DNA from: Symbiodinium natans
Taxonomy: Eukaryota; Sar; Dinophyceae; Suessiales; Symbiodiniaceae
Direction: 5' to 3'
DNA length: 47,500 nt
Assembly: GCA_905221605.1 (NCBI GenBank)
Contig: CAJNDS010002070.1
Span: 223,796 to 271,295, forward strand
The notes under the pieces are model-generated. The model worked only from the letters and a program-made list of their open reading frames with translations. It was not told the origin of the DNA and did not search any database. Of the stretch, positions 28,632 to 38,800 are shown in pieces (position 1 is the first letter of the stretch; the number at the start of each line of letters is the position of its first letter). Made by a program: the position numbers and the translations under genes.

Positions 28632-28795
28632 GGGAAGGCGTGCACGCAAAAGCCTGACATTCCTTCTCTATGTCGCTCCTCATTTGGCTCCTCATTTCTG
28701 GAAAGAAAGAGGCCACGAGATAAGGGGAACTTGCCAAATATACACAGACCCTCCGGAGCTTGGGGGGAAAGAATCCCCAACACCCTCAAGCCTAG
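28632..28795 (+). CDS. Open island, strand ambiguous, unknown product
   Basis: Reads KACTQKPDIPSLCRSSFGSS then FLERKRPRDKGNLPN on +, and is equally open on the minus strand. Flanks are CCCCTAAA upstream and CAGGGTTTA downstream, which looks the same from either strand. Confidence 0.25.
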
Positions 28796-28906
28796 GGTTC
28801 AGGGTTTACCCTAAACCCTAACCCCTAAACCCTAAACCCTAAGCCCTGAGCCCTAAGCCCTAAACGCTAAACCCTTTCGGCTAAAAAAACTTCTTGCTTT
28901 CCACGG

Positions 28907-28983
28907 ATGGAGGCCGACGCGGCGGTCGCTTGCGCAGAGCCTCGGCACAGATGTCGCTGCGCCGTTGGTGCTTTGAGCATTCG
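28907..28983 (+). CDS. Exon-like island with ATG
   Basis: Follows a CTTCTTGCTTTCC tract; reads MEADAAVACAEPRHRCRCAV then GALSI before GTTTGG. Confidence 0.22.
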
Positions 28984-29047
28984 GTTTGGGGTTGAACGGA
29001 GCCCTAGAAAGTAAAACCCTAAGCCTAAACCACAAACCCTGAACTCC

Positions 29048-29294
29048 AAACCCTAAACCCTAAACCCTAAACCCTAAACCCTAAACCCTAAACCCTAAAC
29101 CCTAAACCCTAAACCCTGAACCCTGAACCCTGAACCCTGAACCCTGAACCCTAAACCCTAAACCCTAAACCCTAAACCCTAAACCCTAAACCTAAACCCT
29201 AACCCCAACCCTAAGCCCTAAGCCCTAAGCCCGAAGGCCGAAGCCCGAAGCCCGAAGCCCGAAGCCCGAAGCCCTAAGCCCTAAGCCCTAAGCC
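29048..29294. repeat. CCCTAAA, CCCTGAA, CCCTAAG and CCCGAAG blocks
   Basis: Four homogeneous variant blocks in sequence. Confidence 0.85.
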
Positions 29295-29556
29295 TTGGGG
29301 TGTGCAGCTCGTGTGTGGGTTTTTTAGAGCTGCTCCTGCACAAGGACCCTAAACCCTAAACCCTACACGCCCTAGAATCGAGGGCCCTCCCCCGCAGCCT
29401 CAAAGCCCTACGGCCCGAACCCTTAGGGTTCAGGGTTGAGGATTTAGGGTATAGGGTTTAGGGTTTTAGGGTTCTAGGTTTAGGGTTCAGGGTTTAGGGC
29501 CCTAAGCCCCCGAACCTATGCCCACAACCCGACTCCCTAAACTGGGTGACAAGCAG

Positions 29557-29600
29557 ATTTTGTCAAGTTTCTTCATGGCTGAAGTCAGCCCAATTTATAA
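29557..29600 (+). CDS. Exon-like micro-island, unknown product
   Basis: Between GACAAGCAG and AA|GTAAAT; reads ILSSFFMAEVSPIY. Confidence 0.25.
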
Positions 29601-29699
29601 GTAAATTCGGGTTTAGGGCCCCTAAGACCTAGCAAAGCCCAAAATCCTAAATCCTAATGAAACCCTAAACCCTAACCCCTCAACCGGCGACGTTTGTCT

Positions 29700-29966
29700 A
29701 TGCTTCGACCCACGCCTTCGGATCTCTTGCGCCTTAAATGTTGTGAGGCGATTCTCAATGCCGCATTGAATTGCAGCACTATCGAGCCGGACGGCTCTCT
29801 TACCTGGAGACGATCTGGCTGGTGTCCTTCTGGACTGTATGGAGTGGTTTCTGAGTCTCAGGACTACACAACTTCTCAGTTGCAGCTCGAGGCCGCGATG
29901 AGCCATTCCTGCTATTTCTGGGATTCAGTTTCCGCTGAATACTGTCCGTACGCTCACAGACGATAG
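29700..29966 (+). CDS. Open frame, 88 codons, unknown product
   Basis: ATG at 29700, TAG at 29964. Reads MLRPTPSDLLRLKCCEAILN, then EPDGSLTWRRSGWCPSGLYG. Balanced composition and no repeat inside, but minus frames are open too and the length is within chance. Confidence 0.28.
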   Translation: MLRPTPSDLLRLKCCEAILNAALNCSTIEPDGSLTWRRSGWCPSGLYGVVSESQDYTTSQLQLEAAMSHSCYFWDSVSAEYCPYAHRR

Positions 29967-30214
29967 CCTCGTTTGTGGTGATATCCAAGATCATCATCTG
30001 TGGGACGTGTGCGAACATCAAGCTCACGTACGTCATGGGTTAGATGTACCGGCTGAACACCTATCAGATAAGGTATACGAGACACCATGTTATCGTCCCG
30101 CTAACGATTCCAGATTAAAAGACAAACTAAACCCTACACCCTTGCAGTGCACTAAACCCCTAAAGCCCCTACACCCTTCTTGAGGAAGGCGTTTGCCCAG
30201 CCAACTTCCTTCAG

Positions 30215-30258
30215 ATGGAGCTCCACGCGCGCCGCCGCTACCTGGCTGCTGGTTGCTT
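30215..30258 (+). CDS. Exon-like island with ATG at the acceptor
   Basis: CAACTTCCTTCAG is followed directly by ATG: MELHARRRYLAAGC, then TTTACGG-type repeat. Could be a leader-acceptor first exon. Confidence 0.22.
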
Positions 30259-30925
30259 AGGGTTTACGGTTTAGGATTTAGGGTTTAGGGTTTAGGATTT
30301 TGGGTTTAGGGTTTAGGATTTAGGATTCGGGTGTAGGGCTCAAGGGATTTTAGGGTTTAGGGCTCAAGGGACTAGGGCTTAGGGGTCTTTAGGGCTTCGG
30401 GTTTGGTTTCAGGGTTTAGGGCTTAAGGGACTTTTGGTTTTGGGAATCTAAGGGTGGGTTCGGTCCCCTATCGTGGGAATCTCTTGCGTGTGTTCAGGGT
30501 TTTCGCATGCCCAACTACCTCACAGTGTCTCTTATTCTTCTGCACCCTAAACCCTAAACCCTAAACCCTAAACCCTAAACCCTCAACTCGGGGTGCTTTC
30601 GTGGGGCGCATGCCCTTGCAGATCCCACGCCTACAGCCGCACAACCCTCGTCAAGTCTCCAAAGCTTTCACCTCGAAACCCCAACACCAACCCCTAAGTT
30701 TAGGCTTTAGGGTTTGGGGGTAGTGTTTAAAGTACAGGGCTTCAAGGGTTATAAGGGCTTTAAAGGTTTTAGGGGTTTTAAGAGTTTAGGGCTTCGGGTT
30801 TTGGGCTTAGGGTTTAGGGTATTTTGGGTTTAGGGTTTAGGGTTCAGGGTTCAGGGTTCGGGGTTCAGGATTCAGGGTTTAGGGTTTATGTTTCAGGGTC
30901 TCCCAAAACCGCTAAACCCCTCAAC

Positions 30926-30989
30926 CCAGGTGAGGAGAAAGCGCAAGCACCCTGGCCGAACTTCCGCGGCCAAATCCCAGGACAGTGGC
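30926..30989 (-). CDS. Possible second minus-strand exon
   Basis: Minus acceptor ACGACCAG, 64 nt, donor GTTGAG. In phase with the exon at 31215-31600: one base completes Arg, then PLSWDLAAEVRPGCLRFLLT. The + strand is also open over it (GEEKAQAPWPNFRGQIPG), so strand is unresolved. Confidence 0.25.
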
Positions 30990-31214
30990 CTGGTCGTCAA
31001 TTCGTTGCGGCTTTAGGTTTTGGGGTTTTGAGTTTCGGCTTCACAAGAGTTAGGGTTTAGGGTTGAAGGTTTAGGGTTTCGGGTTCACAAGAGTTAGGGT
31101 TTAGGTTTTAAGGCTTCGGGTTTAGGGTTTGGGTTTAGGTGTAGTTGTGGTTGAGGCTTGAGGAGCTTAGGATGTAGTGTCTAGCCCTTAGAGAGCGCCC
31201 GTTGTTTAACTTAC

Positions 31215-31600
31215 CTAGTTCTTGGGAATGAGACTTCCAGAAGGTCCTTTCTGTTCTTCAATTCGAGTACCCCTCCTCCTCCACTCCCCCTCTCCCCCTC
31301 TCCCCCTCTCCCCCTCCCCTCTCCCCCTCTCCCCCCTCTCCCCCTCTCCCCCTCTCCCCCTCTCCCCCCTCTCCCCCTCCCCCGCTCCCCCTCTCCCCCT
31401 CTCCCCCTCTCCCCCTCTCCCCCTCTCCCCCTCGCCCCCTCCCCCCCTCTCCCCCTCTCCCCCTCTCCCCCTCTCCCCCTCTCCCCGTCTTTCCGTCTCT
31501 CTCCCCCTCTTTCCGTCTCCCCATCTCTCCATTCTACGGTCTTGAGATTTCTGAAGGAGAGCCGTTGGCTTGATTCGGCTTGGGGAGTCTCCTTCTCCAT
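31215..31600 (-). CDS. Candidate minus-strand exon with in-frame CT-rich satellite
   Basis: Minus ATG at 31600 reads [20 protein letters not shown], then an Arg/Gly/Glu repeat encoded by the microsatellite, then [18 protein letters not shown], and meets a perfect GTAAGTT donor at 31214. The non-repeat ends look coding. Phase 2 overhang (AG) matches a possible next exon at 30989. The repeat has no stops in any frame, so total length is not evidence. Confidence 0.35.
31268..31530. repeat. CT-rich microsatellite (CCCCCTCT)n
   Basis: Homopyrimidine on + for about 260 bp. Lies in frame inside the minus-strand candidate exon. Confidence 0.85.
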
Positions 31601-31842
31601 GGCACTTCCCGCTTAGAGCTGGAACCTTGATGTCCCATGCCCGGCAGAGAACCCCAAACTTCTATCCTAACTAGGCTGTTCAGCAGTATACTCTTTTTTT
31701 GGGTTCTGAATTCCCTATATTAGGTAAGTAGCCCAAGAACCTATGCACCTTTTTGTCCTTGGGTCACTTCAAAGCTGAACCCTGAAGCCCATCCTGCTAA
31801 AGCCAGAAGCCCGATGGCCCTCGCAAGTGCCACGCCGGCCTC

Positions 31843-31945
31843 CTGAGGTATGGTACCGCGAACCCTAAACCCCAAACCCTAAACCCTAAACCCTAAACCC
31901 TAAACCCTAAACCCTTCTGACATCTTCTGAGGTATGGTACTGCGA
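31843..31945. repeat. CCCTAAA array flanked by a 19-bp direct repeat
   Basis: CTGAGGTATGGTACCGCGA at 31843-31861 and the same with one change at 31927-31945 bracket the array 31862-31918 plus a 9-bp remnant. Confidence 0.75.
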
Positions 31946-31997
31946 CAGTTGCTTCAACCTCAGCAAAGCCGGGGCGCGTCTTTAAAGGGATGACTTG

Positions 31998-32105
31998 GTA
32001 GCCCGGCGGTACCCTTTGCCTTCTTTTTTGGGTTCTGGGCTCCCTTATAGAGTAACTACCCCGAAAAAAGGCTGCCCTTATTAGAATATGGTTACTGGGG
32101 GTACC
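31998..32105. mobile_element. Family C dispersed repeat, copy 3
   Basis: GGTAGCCCGGCGGTACCCTT ... TTTTTTGGGTTCTGGGCTCC ... TTAGAATATGGTTACTGGGG. A partial relative lies at 31684-31745 and another at 13686-13731. Confidence 0.55.
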
Positions 32106-32197
32106 GAGATGAAGAGTCCGAGGAGTGTTTGAGGGCTTTGGAGGCTTTAGGGCTTGGATCCCAAAGTCTCGTAAGCCCTAAAACCCCAGCCCTTATC

Positions 32198-32370
32198 CCT
32201 CATCTCGGCTTGGGGCGCGGGTTTAGGGTTTAGGGTTTAGGGTTTAGGGTTTAGGGTATTTACAAAGGTCTCCAGGACGCACGGACTTTTAGGACTTCGT
32301 GGAGAGGAGCCGAAACCCGAGACTGGCATCGCACCCCCACCCTATGGGTAACCCGAAACCCTAAGCCCCA
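32198..32370. repeat. Family L repeat, copy 1, carrying a TTTAGGG array
   Basis: CTCATCTCGG, then TTTAGGG units (32222-32258), then AGGAC..ACGGA.TTTTAGGAC. Compare copy 2, which lacks the array. Confidence 0.6.
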
Positions 32371-32469
32371 AACCCTAAACCCTGAAGCCCCCCCCCTGGC
32401 CCCCTCCAGGCAAGTTGAACCCTTCTTGGCTTTAAACCGTCAGCCCTAAACCCGAAGCCCTAAACCCTC

Positions 32470-32595
32470 ATCTCGATCGGTATATATCAGGACAAACGGA
32501 TTTATAGGACCTGCGGAGAGGCGCCAAAACCCGAGGGTAGGATCACAACTCCACCCGATCCCCAAGCCCGTAGGGTAGCCCGAACCATAAACCCT
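32470..32595. repeat. Family L repeat, copy 2, without the array
   Basis: CTCATCTCGATCGGTATATA then AGGACAAACGGATTTATAGG, GGAGAGGCGCC.AAACCCGAG and TAGGGTAGCCCGAA follow copy 1 in order. Confidence 0.6.
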
Positions 32596-32801
32596 AAATT
32601 CTTCACCCTCTGCCCTCAACCCGAAGTCCTAGCGCACAAAGGCACCTTAAACCCTCAGGGTCGCCCTGTAAACCCGCACTTAGGGTCACCCGAAACCCTA
32701 AGCCGGAAACGCCGGAAACCCTAAACCCTGAACCCTGAACCCTGAACCCTAAACCCTAAACCCTAAACCCTAAACCCTAAACACCCCACAGACAACCCAA
32801 G

Positions 32802-32849
32802 GGCTACGGCCGTCTCGGCCAGCCCGCCTGGTCGTGGCATCATCCTGAG
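32802..32849 (+). CDS. PQQ-protein exon (GYGRLGQPAWSWHHPE)
   Basis: Sixteen codons, phase 0 to 0, between CCCAAG and a GC donor (GAG|GCACAC). Read on into the exon at 33625 it gives WSWHHPE|GKYHSML, a continuous and sensible segment of a PQQ-type protein. An alternative acceptor at 32791 (CCACAG) would add ten bases. A CCCTAAA array (32716-32782) precedes it. Confidence 0.58.
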
Positions 32850-35800
32850 GCACACAGTTTTGGGGGTTTAGGGTTTGGGGTTTGTAACTACCCTACGATC
32901 AACTTGCGCTGCTTTCCCTTCCTGGGTTGAAGGAGGCCCTCAGGGTTTAGGGTTTAGGGTTTAGGGTTTAGGGTTTAGGGTTTAGGGTTTAGGGTTGAGG
33001 GTTGAGGGTTGAGGGTGTAGGGCTTAGGGTGAGGGATTCAGACTCGTACCCCTACGGGTGTACCCCTAAAGGTTCTCAATATACTCCGAATATGGCCCTT
33101 ATATCCTTAAAAAGGGACCCCAAAATCCAAGGGTATAACCTTAAGGTCCAAGGTAAAACCCCTAGAACTTGGAAATATGTTTGAGAGCCCAAGCTAGTGA
33201 ACGCAAGGCTCTGGAGTTATGTCGCAAGGTTATGCAAGGTTTAGCCCTAAACCCGAAACCCTAAGGCCCGAAGGGTGAAGGGCTTAGGACCTTAAACCCC
33301 AAAACCCAAACCCTAAACCTTCAACCCTCAACCCTAAAACCTAAAACCTAAAACGTAAACCCTAAACCCTAAACCCTAAACCCTAAACCCTAAACCCTAA
33401 ACCCTAAACCCTAAACCCTCGTGCTCTTCAGGTTGCGGCGCTAAGCTCGCCTGATCTTTCCCCAACAGTCCATGTACGTAGACTTTCAGGGTTTAGGGTT
33501 TAGGGTTTAGGGTTTGGGGTTTAGGGTTTGGGGTTTAGGGTTTAGGGTGTAGGGCCTCCAAATAGAATCTACTTTTTAAGCAGAACTCATTGTAGATACG
33601 TGGCCGCCTCTAGAAGCGCCCCAGGGAAAGTACCATAGCATGCTCTCTGGCGGGGCCGTCATCGATGAGGACAAGAATCTGCATCCTGGCGCCGAAATAC
33701 TGAAAACCTAGAACCCTCACCCTATTAGGGTTTAGGGTTTAGGGTTTAGGGTTTAGGGTTTAGGGTTTAGGGTTTAGGGTTTAGGGTTTAGGGACCCCCC
33801 CCTACAAACACTATAAACCCTAAAACCCCTAAACTCCTCGAACCCAAATACCCTAAACCCTTAAAACCTAAGCCCAACACTTCGCAGCAAAACGCAGTAC
33901 GCGTCACTTCATTCTTGAGCTTTTGTTGTCCTCCAGCTCTCTCGTTTTTGGTGGCTCAGTGTTTTCTTTGGTCAAGGGATTAAGACTCGTAGCCGCAAGG
34001 TTCCCGTTAACCATGTGCTCCGTATGGCCCTTATATTCCCTTCGGGATTCTTCAAAAGGGACCCCAACATCCCAGGGTACAAACTTCCGGGACCAAGGTA
34101 GAACCCCTAGGAGTTGGGTCATCGAGCCCCCACTGTGGACTTCTGCGGAGATGGGATGGTTTAGGGTAGGGTTTAGGGTTCAAGGTTTTGCGGGTTTAGT
34201 GATTTCTCCGGCTTTAGGCTGGGGGGCCAGGGCGAGATTTAAAGGTTTACGGCTTCAAGGGGCGTGCAACGCTAAACCCCCAAGTCCCCTTAGGGCTTCT
34301 GGTTTTAGGGTTTAGGGTTTAGGGTTCAGGGTTTAGGGTTTAGGGTTTAGGGTTCAGGGTTTAGGGAACCCGAGAAGACCCTGACTTCGAGGTACCAAAT
34401 GACCGCTCAGGGAGTCGTCAAGCTCAGCAAGTCAGGCGAGTCAGATGTTTAGGGTTTAGGGTTTAGGGTTTAGGGTTTAGGGCTTAGGGCTTGGGGTCTT
34501 CAAACCCTAAACGGCAAGCCTTCTTCCGTTCGTGGCTCACGACTTTCAGACGCCAGCCGCAAGTCCTGCCCGACGCCCTGGGATTTCGGGTTTTAGGGCT
34601 TCATTCGTAGGGTTTTAGGGTTTGGGGCGACAGAGGTTTAGGCTTTTAGGGTTTAGGGTTTTATAGGTTTTGGGGTTTGCGCTTCAGGGCTGTTGGGGTT
34701 TTGGGGCTTGGGGGATTGTGCTCTAAGGGTAGTTACGTGGTCGCTTAATGATTTGTATGGTCCCTTACCTTCCTTGAAGGGTTCTGAAGTATGGGGCCTT
34801 GGGTTCTGGAGGGTATTTGAGGGGTATGCAATCCAAGGTTAGTTACATTGTCCCCTAGTATGGGCACTTAACAGGGTGCCCCTTATATACAAATTAAGGG
34901 CCCGTACATCAGAACCCTTTAAAAGGGGTAAGGGAGCATATCAAGGGCCCATGAAACTACCCTTAGATACAAGGGTCACCCAATTCAGGACAGATACTGC
35001 TGGGCCATGTAACTCGGTTTTCAAGCTGGGAGTTGCTCTCAAGACTTTAGTTTAGGGTCTAGGGTTTAGTAGGTCTTAGGGATCACCGTTCCTAAACTGA
35101 AGGGCCTGTATTGGTGTAGGTACCCAAAAGCCCAAAAGACACCCTAAAGCAAAAACCCTAAACCCTATACCGAAAACCCTCCACCCTCAGACCTCAAATC
35201 CAAGATGCAGAACTTAAACCCTAACACCCTATCACCCTAAATCGGTGTCATACAGGGGTCGGAATGATTTCTCATAGTATTTCCCAAGTACCCTCTTCAA
35301 ACTACCCTCAGGGTCCATGTACCTAAATAGGGATACTTGGGCCTTAAAGGTCTTCCTATATAAGGACTTTTGGGCCCAATTATATTAAATGAACCTGAAA
35401 ACCCTAAATCCTAAACGCTAAACCCTAAACCCTAAACCCTTCGGCATCCCTTCGGCTATTAAGGCACTTGTATTTGATGGTCAGTTCAGCAACCAAATGG
35501 AGGAGGAGCTCCAGGAACTCCTCAGAGGCATCAGTCTCTGGAGTGCTGGCGGTGGTTTAGGGTTTGGGGTTTAGGGTTTAGGGTCAATGTAGCAGGAGTT
35601 CCGGAACGTATCGCGCGAGGCGTCGTTCCTCCACTTCTTGCACGTGCCGCTCAGCAGAACTTCCGTGTGCACTGTGCAGATGTCCAACTCACATTCAACC
35701 ATCGTTTCGTGCCCGACGGCCAGACAGCTTCCGCCCAAAGTTCAAAGTTCAGGAAAGCCCGCCTGTATCGGGCAATTTGGGCAACAGCGGCACATGACGC

Positions 35801-38800
35801 GAAGCCACAGCACATCCCCGCGGTACTGAGCAAACCCCAAACCCGAAACCCTAAACCCCTAAACCCCAAGATCTTGGAAGAGCCTTAATAAGCCTTAAAT
35901 ACTCTTCAGACTCCTCAACCTCCCTGAACCCTAAAACCTTGTAAGAGCTTAAGACTCCTCAACTAAAGCGCAAACCCTAAACCCGAAACCCTAAACCCCT
36001 AAACCCCAAGATCTTGTAAGAGCCTTAATAAGCCTTAAATGCTCTTCAGACTCCTCAACCTCCCTGAACCCTAAAACCTTGTAAGAGCTTAAGACTCCTC
36101 AACTAAAGCGCAAAACCTAAACCCGAAACCCTAAACCCCAAGCCCTAAACCCCAAGCCCTAAACCCCAAACCCGAACCCCAAACCCCACTTAACCCCCAC
36201 GAGCGCTGAATCTCCCATTCCCCGAAACCCCAACCCTTGATAGGATTTAGGGTTTAGGGTTTAGGGTTTAGGGCTTAGGGTTAGGGTTTAGGGTTTAGGG
36301 TTTAGGGCCCGCTAAACCCGAAACCCTAAATGCCCTAAATCGCCCAACTCCTAAAACCCAAGTCCCTGAACCTCACCCAGAACCTTGTAACCCTAAGACT
36401 CCGTCAACCCCCAGCCATCTATGCCCCAAACCCTCTAAACTCCCAAGAACCTGACAACCCTAAAGCCAAGGAACTCTCAAACCTAAACCTCTAGAACCCC
36501 AAAGCTCTAAAACCCTTAAAAAGTTTCAAGCCCCAAGCGACTGAGCCGAGCCTCCTGATTAGAAGCTCTTTTGACTTAGTAGGTCTACTTAGTGTTCCCT
36601 CGACATCTTTATATATAGTCCCCATAACCTACCTTACCAACCCTGTACTTGCTAAGTCAAAAGGGCATCCAAGTCGGCCCTTAGCCCGAACCCTAAACCC
36701 TAAACCCTAAACCCTAAACCCTAAACCCTAAACCCTAAACCCTAAACCCTAAACCCTAAACCCTAAACCCTAAACCCTAAAGCCTAAGCCCTAAACCCTA
36801 AACCCTAAACCCTAAGGGCTTCCAAGTGAACCTTGTGGGGAGGCGAGGTCTTGTGGTTTTACGAGCCGCCAGGCCGGATGAGGGCGAGGGGGGGCCGGGG
36901 ACCGGATTTAGGGTTTAGGGTTCAATGTTTAGGGTTCGGGGTTTTAGGGTTTAGGGTTTAGGGTTTAGGGTTTGGAGGGCGGAGGAGGGGGGGAGGGGGA
37001 GGGTGGCGGAGGGTTTGAGGGCTTAGGGTTTAGGGTAGGGGAGGGTTAGCTCAGGGGTTGTCAGGGTTTCGGCTGAGAAGATTGGGTGTTCAGGGTTGTG
37101 AGGATGTTAGGCAACCTTAGGGTCTAAAAGGTAGAGTTCTAGAGTCCGTTCAACTTTTTAAGGGTTTAGGGTTTACAGTTTGGCACGTTGGTGTAGGGGT
37201 TTTGCACAGGACGTAAGTAGCATTCACAGGACAAGGTGCAGGTTTTGGGGTTTAGGGTTTAGGGTTTAGGGTAGAAGCTCGGAGCTCGGGGTTTAGGGTC
37301 TCTTCCTTACAAAAGCCCTTGAAAAGACTCGAAAACCTAGACCCTGAGCTACGTAACTTCGCGGCGCGGCGCCCTCAAGAGTGCAATGACAAATGCAGCT
37401 GCTCTGCTCTCAGGGAGGGTCTCTTTGGTCTTTAGGGTTCAGAGTTTAGGGTTTAGGGTTAGGGTCTGGGGCGTTCAGGGATCTAGGTGTTAGTCTGATT
37501 GCAGGGCTATTGTATTTAAGTATGTGTCGAACCAATTACGATAAACACCTGGTCGTGCGTAGTATGAGAACACTATATGATAAGCTTAGTTTATCATACG
37601 TGTGATGTATGTAATGAACATGCAAATTACCCAAATTTTGCAAGAGTTTAGAACCCAATAATGAACAGGCACAAAAATTGGCACCTTAATTTCAGACGAA
37701 CGATAACAAAATCCTACCGCGGTATCTTATCTCGGGTCGGGATTCAGCTTTTCTCGGCTCAATCGCGCCCAGGGTTTAGGCTGCACGCTTTAGGGTTTGA
37801 GGCTAGAAGTCCAAAAGGTCGATCGGAAGCTCGAGTGAAACATTGTCAACTGTCGATTCTCTTGTTCTGCGTTCTTGCCCCTTGTCAAAAGGATTAATCA
37901 GGCTTAGTATTTATTAATGTTTTGCCCCAAAGCCCTGAACCCCCCTAATCCCTCAAAGATACCCTAATACCCCAATACCCGAATTCCCGAATGCCCCAAT
38001 ACCCTAATACCCGAAGGAAGGACCAAGCCCTAAATCTTAGACCCTGAACCCTAAACCCCAAACCCTAAATCCTAGACCCTAAACCCCCGAATACCTCAAA
38101 GATACCCTAATTCCCGAATGCCGCGATACCGCAATACCCTAAGTAAGGACCAAGCCCTAAATCTTAGACCCTAAGCCCCAACCTTAAACCCTAAACCCCG
38201 AAACCCCAAACCCTAAATCCAAAAAAAAAACCCTAAACCCCAAACCCTAAACCCTAAACCCTAAACCCCTAGCCCTAAACCCTAAATCCCAGTTTCCTCT
38301 CTAAGGGCCCGGTAGTTTCAGGCCAATCCAACAATGAGGTAGCGCTCATGGGCCCGGTGGCCAGGCTGCAGAGCCGAGGGTTTAGGGTTTAGGGTTTAGG
38401 GTTTTTTAGGGTTTAGGGTTTAGGGTTTAGGGTTTAGGGTTTAGGGTTTAGGGTTTAGGGTTCAGGGTTTAGGGTTTAGGGTTTAGGTTTAGGGTTTAGG
38501 CTTGGGAAGGTTTTAGGAGTTTAGGGTTTAGGCTTGGGAAGGTTTCAGGAGTTTAGGGTTTAGGGTTTAGGGCTTGCGGTGTGGGGGCTTAGATCCCATG
38601 AGCTTTCCCCAGGCATGACCTGAGCATGATCTCCCGAAACCCCCCAAACTCAAAAACCTGAAGCCCTCACCCCCACTCAACCTGTCGGCCGACCCTCAAC
38701 CCTGAACCCTGCACTCACAGGGCCCCAAGAAGGATTAGGGTTGGGTTTAGGGTTTAGGGTTTATAAGGGTTTAGGGTTTAGGGTTTAGGGCGTCAGGTTT

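Noticed and set aside
30898-31015. + strand exon GEEKAQAPWPNFRGQIPG
   Set aside because: Equally open on the minus strand, where it keeps phase with the 31215-31600 exon; reported there at low confidence instead.
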